From Acheta domesticus (lineage: Eukaryota; Arthropoda; Insecta; Orthoptera; Gryllidae), in NCBI GenBank assembly GCA_031308135.1, contig JAHLJT010000631.1, positions 223,023,654 through 223,087,653 on the forward strand: a stretch of 64,000 nt of DNA, read 5' to 3'. Positions 22,105-32,623 of this stretch are shown here, piece by piece. The translations under genes and the position numbers were made by a program. Positions within the stretch are counted from its first letter, which is position 1. Each line of letters opens with the position of its first letter. The notes below the pieces were generated by a model. That model saw only the letters and a list, made by a program, of their open reading frames with translations. It made no database searches and had not been told where the DNA came from.

Positions 22105-22335
22105 TTTCGTACGTTGAATGGATTTAAAATGGAATTTCTGCTTTTTCTGCTGATATTAACTTTTCTATAATTATTAATTTCTGATTTAGATTTGAGTAAC
22201 TTGGAATATATCGGTATTACCCTGTTTCGTAGGTTGAATGGATTTAAAATGGAATTTCTGCTTTTTCTGCTGATATTAACTTTTCTATAATTATTAATTT
22301 CTGATTTAGATTTGAGTAACTTGGAATATATCGGT
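22105..22335. repeat. Tandem duplication, 120-bp unit
   Basis: The block from about 22106 to 22215 (TTTCGTACGTTGAATGG ... GGAATATATCGGT) is repeated exactly 120 bp downstream at 22226-22335 with only one or two differences, one being C/G in TTTCGTA[C/G]GTTG. Non-coding. Confidence 0.9.
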
Positions 22336-24994
22336 TACCCTGTTTAAACACAGAAGTCATTGAATAAGACAAAAATACAGGTGTGTTAATTACTTGTTGT
22401 ATTGTTTATAATACCAACATTGGATATCTTTAAATCATGTCCATCCATCTTGGGAACTATAAAGAGCATTTTAACAGACAACTCACCTAAGACATCCATC
22501 CATTCGTTGAGAGAAAATTTTTCACTTCGGCGGACTTCTCTACCTTCCCACAGACTCTATCACACAATAGTCTAATATGACCTACTGAGGGGGGGAGGGG
22601 ACCAGTAACTGACAGACTTGAGTCTGACGCAATCTACCATCGCTCGCTCTAAGGCAATGATTGACCAATTTATATTTTGGTTCCTTGTGTGACGGTCTCT
22701 CATAAAATAAACAAGACCAACGAGAAAAAAATGATAACAATACTGCCTTATAATTTCACATTCAATCACCAAAAGGCAGTAAACTATGTCTGCTAAAGCA
22801 GGCGTCCTAATCTGTGACATCCTTTCTCTAAACTCATTAAAATACTTTATTAAATTATTAAATTACCCTATTCCCTGGATTCCACACAAACATTACATTT
22901 AGTATTTTGGCAATCGCTTAGACAAACGGCTAGCACGTTCACAAAACATCACATCAAAACTCCCAGAGGAGAGTATAAAACTTCAATTATCAACCCAATG
23001 ACCAATCGCTCTTTTCTTAAGCCCTTGTGCACACATCTTTACAAACTTCTCCTCGCCCAGCAATTCCTTATGCTATTCCAGTTGTGTGAGTGTGTGTGGG
23101 GGGGGAAGGGGGGGGGGAAGGGAATTCCAATATTTGTCGGTAAAAAATATTTCAAAATAGAATTGTACCTATAGCGACAAATGCCCCATGGCATTTGTGG
23201 CTGTTAATCAATTCAGAAATTTAATACATTTCAAATTATATTAATTGTCAATATCATTATCATATATTTACATCATATTTATTATCGCACATTCATTATC
23301 ATTCAATGCACATACTTACGTCAGTAGGAGTGTTGTTAATTCCTTATCATTTCAATTCGTTACAAAACCTAACGTCCATTAACTTTAATTTTCTTCCCAC
23401 TTAATATTTCAATTTCGTTAATAAATTATTTTTGCGATAAGACAAAAAACGTCCATTCAAATAAAACAAAAGTAAGTAAATTGAAATTGATAATGTTAAA
23501 ATAAATATTCATCTTGAAAAATCCTAATGACTGGAAGTCCCGTCGGTAGCTCCAGTAAAACTGGAAAGTTCATTGGAAGAATTATTTTATTATTATTAAA
23601 TTGACTCCACTAGATTAAAAAACAGTTATTTTTAAAATTTCATTTTATTTTCACTTGCTCAAATTGTACCACTTTTCGAGGATGATATTTCTCTTCTTTT
23701 TCAAGTACTGAAAAATATTTTTATAAACATTTATCAGAATAAGCTACATTTACTAGGTATTTATTATTTTGTTTTTAGTTTCTTGGTAGAAACCGGCCGG
23801 CCGCGCAAACAGACGCGTCAGCGGCAGTTGCGTTTTAGGCCTAACTGTCTCTCACATACCAGGCAGGTGTAATGACCATCAAGGAAACCATAGAGGCAAT
23901 GAACCAGGAAAAGCAATGTTTCAAACATTAAAGAAAATCAATAAAAAATCAAGATGTATCCTACATATCACTTTTTGTATTCCACATCTGATTGTCCAAA
24001 ACTTTTGTTAAATAAAGATTTTATGTTTCTCAAAACTGTGAAGCTAATGCATATTGCAATTTAATGAATCAAACTATTTCTTCTTATTTTTTAATTTTTT
24101 ATTTTAAATACCAATTTTTAATCACGGAAATTTCAGAACAGATGAGTTAAGTTATGGAATGTGTACATAAACATAACATTTTAAATAAAAATTGCATATC
24201 TAAATTGTATGTCTAAATCAACTTCACACCGCATCGTCGTATTAAAAAAATGGGGTTTTCGTATTAAAAAGTAAATATTTAATTGGTTTTTCACTTTTCA
24301 ATTATATAGTAGTATAATGCAAGCTAGCACAGCAATACATAGTACATGCAACAATAGCATAAACTAACAGTAAGTGTTCAATACATTATCTCCAACAGGA
24401 AAATATACTATTTTCGTCGTTCTTTAAATGTTCGAAATCAATGAATTTCTGAAGTCAACCCAAAATGTGTTGTGGGCTTAAAACGAGCATCATTTTGCCT
24501 CTTTTTATGCGGCTATTACAAACGCATCAGTAATAGTTTTGTGTAAATGCACACTGTAAATTATGTTATCACAGAAAGATGTAGTCATTTCGATAATGAC
24601 TGAAGAGAATTTGAAGTACATCAATAACAATATTATGAACAGAATAATCATGTTATATTTTTTAAATTATTTTTAACCTTGATCGGCAGTTGTTCCTTTA
24701 CACAGGTTTTTAACAATTTTTACATCAGTAACATTTTCGTAACTAACATAATTTTCTACTTTCTATCGAACATGAGAACAAAGAAAAACAGTAAAGGTTG
24801 ATTTCACTTTCACACTCTGTATGTTCATGATTTCTATCAGCCTATATTCAGAGAAAAATGGAGAATTACTCGCTAGATCCAAATCTGTAGATACAATAAA
24901 AAAACAATTACTGGCCGAAATACATAAAAAGTGAAAAGTAAACACCACTCGTCAGAATACTGCTGTTTCCACTTGGCATGTGCGGAGAAGATAA
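22336..24994. other. Unassigned AT-rich stretch
   Basis: No gene recognised. A G-rich purine tract (GGGGGGGGAAGGGGGGGGGG-like) lies at about 23098-23121, and a small GC patch (CCGGCCGGCCGCGC) at about 23793-23806. Several ATT-rich runs occur between them. Confidence 0.4.
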
Positions 24995-25470
24995 GTACTC
25001 AACAAATCCCCCGTGCAACGAAGGCACCAACGCGGATGGTAGCAGCACAGTCAACGGGCATCTGTGCGCCGCGAACAGGTGCACGGGGCCGTCAAAGGCT
25101 CGCCGTCTGCTGAGTCTCCGTCGCCGGCGTCTTTTGCGCAGGTCCCCGATAGCGCCCGCCCGCCAGCCTCCGCCTCCGCCGCCTCCGAGCGCAGGAGCGG
25201 CCGAGGGCAAGGACCAGGAAAAGCGCGCGCTCGCCCGCCCGCCCGCCCGCCCGCCCGCCCGCCCGCCCGCCCGCCCGTCCCCCCCGCACGCGCCGAATTC
25301 TGCCCTGTGAAACTGGGCCACGCTGGGATTAAAAGGCCTATCGCACACGCGATACCACACTGCCCTACTGCTGCGTTCGATGGCCACGCTACCCTTTTGC
25401 CGAAAACACAATGGTTGATCGATGGTTTTCAAAGTGGGATCGGAGCGACAGTTCCGTATGGTCCGCGAAT
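24995..25470. other. GC- and CpG-rich island
   Basis: A sharply GC-rich block in an AT-rich neighbourhood, with many CpG dinucleotides and a (CGCC)n core. Overlapping open frames of 110-174 codons on both strands follow from the composition and carry no domain. It could be a CpG-island-like promoter or first exon of a host gene, or part of an unrecognised repeat; the sequence does not decide. Confidence 0.4.
25229..25281. repeat. (CGCC)n microsatellite
   Basis: About 12 tandem CGCC units (with one CGTC end unit) inside the GC-rich island. Confidence 0.9.
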
Positions 25471-25563
25471 GACTTTACACAAATAATAATTTAGCTTGTA
25501 ATATTTTAATGGTTGAGTTGTTTGCTTTTGAGGCTTTTCTATTTTTTTTTCAAGTCATTCTCG

Positions 25564-27569
25564 CTTTTTACTTTCCCGTATACGTACGTATACACGGAAT
25601 GATATAGGTAGTGTAGGGAAAGTTATGTAATGCTGCGCGAAAAAATGACCAATTTTCGGCGGAAAAAATTAAATTGCTGGGCCGTGAAAACGAAAAAGTG
25701 GATAAAACCAGTTGCTAAATTAAGAAAAAAATCCCCTAACACGTGGTGTAGCCAGAAACCCTGTTATCTAGGTCCTTGATACCGAAAAACCAATTGAAAG
25801 GAAAACGTCCGTCTGTCCGTCCGTCTGTCCGTCCGTCTGTCCGTCCGTCTGTCCGTCCGTCTGTCCGTCCGTCTGTCCGTCCGTCTGTCCGTCCGTCTGT
25901 CCGTCCGTCTGTCCGTCCGTCTGTCCGTCCGTCTGTCCGTCCGTCTGTCCGTCCGTCTGTCCGTCCGTCTGTCCGTCCGTCTGTCCGTCCGTCTGTCCGT
26001 CCGTCTGTCCGTCCGTCTGTCCGTCCGTCTGTCCGTCCGTCTGTCCGTCCGTCTGTCCGTCCGTCTGTCCGTCCGTCTGTCCGTCCGTCTGTCCGTCCGT
26101 CTGTCCGTCCGTCTGTCCGTCCGTCTGTCCGTCCGTCTGTCCGTCCGTCTGTCCGTCCGTCTGTCCGTCCGTCTGTCCGTCCGTCTGTCCGTCCGTCTGT
26201 CCGTCCGTCTGTCCGTCCGTCTGTCCGTCCGTCTGTCCGTCTGTGAACACTGCTAGCGCCTAAACCATACGTACGATTTCTTCCAACATGGATATTCCCC
26301 GGTCAATCTAATTCTAGCCGAAGCTTTGAGATTTTGAAAACGATTCTTCAAAATTTGGAGGTACTTTATATGAAGCCCCCGGGGATTTTCAAAATTTTCT
26401 CAAAAACGGCTCCAAATTTTTTCTTTAAATTTCTTGTATGAATAGAGTAAAATACACTTATTAACATGGCATTGGTCCGATTTTCACGGATAACTCTGAA
26501 TTTTCGAAAATTGTGAAAGTTTTTTAACTTTGAATTTTTTTCGGCGTCTTTCTTCAACTACAAAATTGAAGATAGAGATTTTTTCTTCAAATAAAATTTG
26601 TTCTGCTTATTGAGTTCTTTCATAAAGGTCATGTAAATGTTTTTCAAAATTTTAGTACTTTTCACACAATATTGCGTGCAATACGTGCAATTTTAAAAAA
26701 TTACAAAAAATTAAAATTTTTTCTTTAAGCTTTTGGTAGGGATAGTGGTACATATACCCTATCAGATGGCATAAAAGCCATTGTGCTCTGTAGGTTGTTT
26801 TTTTCAAAAATTACAAAAATGTAAATGTTTTCACATTTTTCTCATGTCGATCATATTTACATTAGCGGCGCTGTTTTCACATTATTATATTTACGAGTAC
26901 ATGTGCTTTAAATAATGTCAAGCAAAGTTTCTCGAAAACACAATCGTTTTCTGTGAAAAGTAGCTATAATTTCGCATTTTCAGAAACGTTCAGACGCCAT
27001 TTTCTCATATATTGCTGCCATTTTTTTCTTGAAACTTTTGTAACAAATAGTGCCAATTACACTCTTTAGTATAGCGTAAAGTTGATTTTGAGTTATTTTT
27101 TTGTTTTTTCAAAAATTACATAATTGTAATTTTTTTGAAAGATCTCTCACATCTTTAATATGTACATTACCAGCAATTTGTAAACATTATTATATTTGTG
27201 AGTGTAAGTCCTTCAAATAACTTCAAATGAAGTATTTTAAAAACTCAAAAATCTTCTTTGAAAATGAGCTTCAAATTTTGCACTTTTAGTAGCGGTAAAA
27301 CACCATTTTCTCTTAAACGACACATAAAATTTAAAAGAAAATTGCCATTTATGAGTAGGTTTTTGTGTCCTTTAATATTCTAAAATTAATGTTTCCGTTC
27401 TACCAATAGGAAACCGAAAAATTAAGAAAATGACAAAGAAATGTACTTTTGGCGGTGATAGATGGCAGCTGGCAAGAAAGAGTTTGTGGCAATTCCGAAT
27501 AGCTAGCGAAAACCCAAGGAAATAGAAAACTAATAAGGAAAAGTCTGTGCCATTCTGTAGCACCACTAG
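25564..27569 (+). mobile_element. GTCY-seeded repeat family, copy B (seed expanded)
   Basis: Full-length by comparison with 53259-54847, in opposite orientation. The left end is CTTTTTACTTTCCCGTATAC with the palindrome GTATACGTACGTATAC. Then come TTATGTAATGCTGCGCGA, a GGCCGTGAAAACGAAAAAGT block, the microsatellite (25807-26243), a TGTGAACACTGCTAGCGC block, and AT-rich sequence with the repeated 'gcgtctttcttcaactac' and 'agtgtaagtccttcaaataa' segments. The right end is TTCTGTAGCACCACTAG|TTT at 27555-27569. Without the microsatellite its length (~1.57 kb) equals that of copy A. Non-coding. The (GTCY)n seed and T-flanked end suggest a Helentron-associated/DINE-1-like element. Confidence 0.75.
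25807..26243. repeat. (GTCCGTCTGTCC)n microsatellite, about 36 units
   Basis: A nearly pure 12-bp tandem repeat of GTCCGTCTGTCC, about 435 bp, of the (GTCY)n type. It lies exactly at the place where copy A has only ACAGACGGACAGACGGACGG. The ~150-codon frames on both strands (PSVR and TDGQ repeats) are artefacts of a 12-bp period. Confidence 0.95.
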
Positions 27570-27657
27570 TTTAACGTTGGTAGACAATTGTTCAGTAAGA
27601 AAGACCAATTAATCATTTCCTTTATCAAGTTTGATTATTATTATTGATTATATTTGA

Positions 27658-30042
27658 TTATTGATTATTCTCAATTTACTTCATTCTTTTAATTTAGACA
27701 TTACAGTGAATGTACCTACACGGAATACGCTTAAATCACAAAAAGCATTAGATCAAATTATAATTAACAAAACCACAACTACATATGAAATAATAACGAA
27801 TAATCTAGGATACAGTGACCACGATGCTCAAATTCTTACAATTACTAAGAACATAAACACTGACACAATAAATAATACACGCATTAGCAGAGCATTCACT
27901 AAAGTTAATATAAAATTATTTACGGACTACTTGATGAAGGAATCATGGGACGAAGTTTATAACGCTGTTGACACAAATGAAAAATATAATTTATTTTTCT
28001 CCAAGCTTTCAATTAATTTTAACGCGTGCTTTCCTCTTAAAAAGAGAAAATTAAACATTTCAAGCAAAAGTAATACTTGGATCACACGAGGAATTAGAAC
28101 ATCGTGTAAAAACAAACGTACGCTTTACTTTATTTCTAAACATCATAACGTATCACCCGGTTTCCATATATACTTCCGAGAATATAAAAGAATTTTAAGA
28201 AAAGTAATAGTTCAGGCAACAATAATGAAAAATAATCAGGAAATTTTGAGCGCTAGTAACAAAACTAAAGCAATGTGGGATATCGTAAAAAATACAACCA
28301 CATCATCTCGATACCTTGTAGAGAATGTTATTTTAAAGGATAATGAAAGAGAAACGAGTAGTCCGGAAAAAGTTGCCAATCTCTTCAACGAACACTTTTC
28401 CAGAATTGCGTCTGATCTCACGAAGGGACTAAAATCACAAAATTCAACATTTTACACTTCCCAAAAAATTTCAGATACGATGTTTATTCCCGAAACTTCT
28501 CCCAACGAAATCCTCAGAATAGTCAGTAAACTAAAAAATAAATATTCATCTGGTTTAGATGAATTTCCGGATTGTTTATTAAAAACTTGTGCACCTGCCT
28601 TTATACATCCGTTAACTCACATTTTCAATGCTTCTTTATGTACAGGAATATTTCCAGATATTTTCAAAACAGCAAAAATTAAGCCACTTTTTAAAAAAGG
28701 GAACAAAAATGATATTCAAAATTACCGGCCAATTTCTCTTTTGTCAGTTTTCTCAAAAATATTAGAAAGGCTTTTCTACTTACGAATGGAAACATTTCTC
28801 AGGAAAAACAGAGCGTTTTCAGACTCACAACACGGTTTTAGAAAATCAAAATCTACGGAAACTGCCATTTTTTCTTTTCTCAAAGATGTTGCTTCATCAA
28901 TAGACCAAAATGAAGTACCCATTGGAATATTCTTAGATCTCTCGAAAGCTTTTGACCTTATTGACCATAAGATCTTGCTCTCAAAATTACCTTCGTATGG
29001 AATTCGTGGTATTGCCCTAGATTGGATAACTTCGTACCTTAAACATCGGACTCAAAGAGTAGAAATACCATACTGGCAGGAAAGGACATTACATACTTAT
29101 ATTTCCAATTCTTTGCCAATTGTGCGTGGGGTCCCGCAAGGTTCGATCTTAGGTCCTATTCTCTTTCTGTTATATGTAAACGATATGTCCTCGTCTAATA
29201 AAAATGGAAGAACGGTTCTGTTTGCTGATGACACGAATTTTCTTTGCAAAAAAGAAACAGTAAATAGTACAATTTCAGAAGTTTCAAATTGGTTTAATAA
29301 TAACAAATTAATTGTTAACGAAAGAAAAACTGTTTCAATGCATTTTTGCATCTCAAATCGGAAATCGCATGTTCCATTGAAAATGAACAATATGCAATTA
29401 GCTGATGTTGAGGCAACAAAATTTTTTTGGGTCTTTCAATTCAATCAAACCTCAAATGGAATGTACATATATCAGAATTAATCACTAAATTAAGTTCATT
29501 ATGCTATGCATTCAGAATTCTTTCAAATTCTGTCAGCCTTCATGCAGCTCGTTGCGTTTATTTTGCAAATGTGCATTCCCGCCTGAGATATGGCATAATA
29601 TTCTGGGGAAGCTCATCCTGTAGTATTCAGACCTTCAGATTGCAAAAGAAAATTATTCGAATAATGAAAAAATGCCTTCCACGTGATTCCTGCAAGCCTC
29701 TTTTCATTGAGCTGGGAATCCTACCATTGCCTTGTCTATTTATTTACGAATCTGTAATATTTGTCAAAAATGACCTACTTAACGGAGGGAACATATTTTC
29801 ATGCAATATTGATATTTATAATTACAACACACGCCGTAGAAATCACGTGCATCGTGTCAGTATCAACAGCTCAGTACAAGAAATCAACATACAATACATG
29901 TACGTTACTTTACAACGCATTGCCAGATGACATAAAACAATTAAAGTCTGTACACAAATTTAAGTTAAAAGTAAAATCTTTTCTGCTGCAAAACTGTTTC
30001 TATACAATTAGAGACTATACTGATCGTGAAAAAGAAAAATAA
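27658..30042 (+). pseudogene. CR1/L2-group LINE ORF2 (5'-truncated, two frameshifts)
   Basis: Begins inside the C-terminal end of an APE-type endonuclease (QKALDQIIINKT, then YSDHDAQIL with the conserved SDH, residues ~45-55) and continues into a reverse transcriptase. RT motifs: NYRPISLLSVFSKILERLF, HGFRKSKSTETAI, GIFLDLSKAFDLIDH (catalytic Asp), VRGVPQGSILGPILFLLYVN and LFADDTNFL (catalytic ADD, about 29220). The first frame ends at 29481, but homology passes into another frame at a T-run near 29425 (GLSIQSNLKWNVHIS ... RLRYGIIFWGSSSCS). A second shift near 29890 leads to LLYNALPDDIKQLKSVHKFK and the stop at 30040-30042. Only two small indels separate it from an open frame, so it is relatively young. 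The clade is CR1/L2/Daphne-like; I cannot resolve it further. Confidence 0.85.
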
Positions 30043-30541
30043 TGTTTAATGTAACAAAACAAAGATATATAATGAATTAGTTTATGTTTGCATTGTATAC
30101 ATTTAAAAAAATATTTAATACGCCTGTAACAAGTAATGTACTTCAGCTTCCGGGTCAATGACCCCCATCTCGATCAGGTTTTTGTCCAGTTGCCCTGATC
30201 CATTGAGCAAATGCTGAGATGGCCCCTTGTTTTGCTTCTGGACGTAAATGTAGCTTCACTTTGCGCACGTTTTGTTGAGCACTCCTTTTGCTTGTAGTTC
30301 ATTTACAGTTGAAATTGATTTTCTATAACTCGGGAAAAAACATTTTTCAAATATCTTTATTTTTCTAAAATAATTATTTTCTAAATTAATTTTTTCGTTT
30401 TTTTCATTTTTTTCGTTTTTTTTAATAAAATTTCTGGCCCTCAAGAAAACGTGCGCAGATAAATTTCTTTCCCCACACGTCATATACAGTTTTTACTGTT
30501 TTTTTGACAAATAAATAAATAAATAAATAAATAAATAAATT
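30043..30541 (+). mobile_element. 3' UTR and (AAAT)n tail of the CR1/L2-group LINE
   Basis: Follows the ORF stop and ends in TTTTTTTGACAAATAAATAAATAAATAAA at 30503-30541, the kind of short tandem tail used by this LINE group. The middle (30130-30480) is not recognised and may contain an insertion. Confidence 0.5.
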
Positions 30542-31819
30542 TAAGTATCTGCACACAAGCCATTTCCACCATGTCCCATTTTATGTATTGTCACAATGTC
30601 GCATTTGGCTCATTCCGCATGTTTCTGGTGACGTGTTTTGGTTATCTAGTATATCTGGTTATCTAAATACTATCTGGCAATCCCTGATACCTCTTCCAGA
30701 AGTGATACCTACATGCGATTGTGTGTTTGTACACTTACAATTGACAATCAAAATGGAAAGTTTTCAGCGTAGATCTTACAAATGATCGGTAAACTTACGT
30801 TTACGGTTTTGTACGATTAATATTAAAATCGTAAGGTAAATGTTCAATGGAAAAAGTTTGTTGTTTGTATTTTGGTTGAAAAGCTGGTGATAAAGCTTTG
30901 GACTTGAATGTACGTTGTGTAAGTTGCAACGTGACTCTTAATCACTACATGAAAGGCAACATAAGAGGCATGCCATTTGCTATTCCTATGGGGTGATGAG
31001 AACCTACCAATCATTTAAATGATTTCCACAATTGAACTTAGAAACGCAAATCGTTTTCCAAAAATGTAAAATTGAATATTCTATTATAAGTTCTGTTATC
31101 AGATCTGTTAAGAGGGAGAACGCTTTCCAATACCAATTTAGCTACTGAACTGAAAATAAGATGTTAACAATTAAAAAGTTAATGATATTGACTCGTCTCA
31201 ATTGATGGAAATGATTCTCAAGGCACTTGTGACCCTACATAAAGACTTCAGGTCGCTAGTCGATGTCAACATCTTCGTCAAAACCAACTCAAGGGTTGGG
31301 TGTGAAATATGGAGCTATCGAAACGATAGACTTAACATAACGGTCATATATTGCAAAAGTCGAATCATTGACACAAAGAACTAGCAATACATCCTTCAGA
31401 AATAGGAATGTGTTTTACTCATTCATTTACAGAATTTTAAAGGTAATCAGAATTTTAAAGGTTTCAAAAAGATTGTATAATGAAGGAAGATGGTAATGAG
31501 CCTTCAGTGTGGCACCATTTTATTTATAAAAATTAAATTATTACCAATAAAAATATTTGAAAATGCTGTGTACAAAAATTGAAAATTTTCAGCACTCAAC
31601 CCGTCAGTTCTTAGAGGTGCCACATGTTTAATGAATGATTGTCTTAATTTAATGCATTAATATTTGACTTAAACGTTATCTCTTATTCAGTTTAGGTATA
31701 AAATAAGATTATCAGTTGAAAAACATTTCGGTGGTTGGGCAACTTTTTTTTGTTTATATGTTTTATTTCGGAGGTGCAACAGTGTTTTTGTGTTTTTGCA
31801 CGCTCGCTGCATAATACTT
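30542..31819. other. Unassigned AT-rich stretch
   Basis: No gene, RNA or known repeat recognised. Confidence 0.4.
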
Positions 31820-32261
31820 TTTTTTAAATGAATTTATTACTTCCTGTTCGACAATTTGTCTTTCAGAGCATTGAAATTTACAATCAATGGACAGTCGTTT
31901 TGGACACTAACAGTAACCTCTGTAAGAGGATTGAGACGTAACCTCTGTAAGAGGATTTATGAAGGTAAATTTTTAAGAATTGGACAAATATATAAGACTA
32001 AGAAACATGGAAAAGAAGAGAAAATAAATAAAGGTGGATGAAATTTATCTTTAGGAAATTTGAAATTAATTCTACGAGGAAAGGGATAAGTTTTACCAAG
32101 ATTAAAAAATTGTGCATGATGTAATGAAGGATGAGTATTAAAAAATTTGAGACTATAATTTTTAATCAAATCATGGATTGTAGGGAGATTTAGTTCATTG
32201 TGAATTTGTGTATTGGGAATAAACCAAGGTGCATCTAGAATTTTTCTAAAGAATTTGTTTT
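31820..32261 (-). pseudogene. Jockey ORF2 piece 4 (C-terminus and 3' UTR)
   Basis: The minus-strand frame starts directly at the CR1 junction with NKFFRKILDAPWFIPNTQI, the standard Jockey segment after the thumb domain, then NELNLPTIHDLIKNYSLKFF, FNLGKTYPFPRRI and a stop after about 100 codons. A T-run on the plus strand at 31819-31826 may be the poly(A) tail. Collinear with piece 3 at 36612 and homologous to 5245-5675. Confidence 0.85.
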
Positions 32262-32286
32262 AGATAGATAGATAGATAGATAGATT
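32262..32286. repeat. (GATA)n tail of the CR1 element
   Basis: Six GATA units at the 3' junction of the CR1 element. The same tail type, shorter, is visible at 14986-14995. Confidence 0.85.
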
Positions 32287-32623
32287 TATTTAAACTGCAA
32301 ATGGGTATAACCCGGTGGCAGCTAATTACAAAAACATAAAAATACACAGTCATTAAATAATAAATTACATTAAGAGAGAAAATAAAAAGAAAGAAAAAAA
32401 AGAAAGAGAGAGAAGAAAACAAACAAACAAACAAACTTCTATACTCTAACTCCGCACTGAATGTTTATACAATCCGGATCACACTGCACTTCACTTCACT
32501 AAGACCTGAAAACATTTGCTTCTTCATTTATCTGCTATACACTGCACGACACCTCACTTCACAATAGAACACTTATGCATCGCTATATAACTCACTATTC
32601 TCCCTCATTTACTTAATAATACC

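Noticed and set aside
25807..26243. CRISPR-like array
   Set aside because: The repeat has a 12-bp period without spacers, so it is a microsatellite.
25768..26250. Open frames of ~155 codons (PSVR / TDGQ repeats) on both strands
   Set aside because: A 12-bp tandem repeat without stops is open in several frames; there is no non-repeat protein sequence attached.
27661..30042. Functional LINE ORF2
   Set aside because: Coding passes through three frames and the endonuclease is mostly missing.
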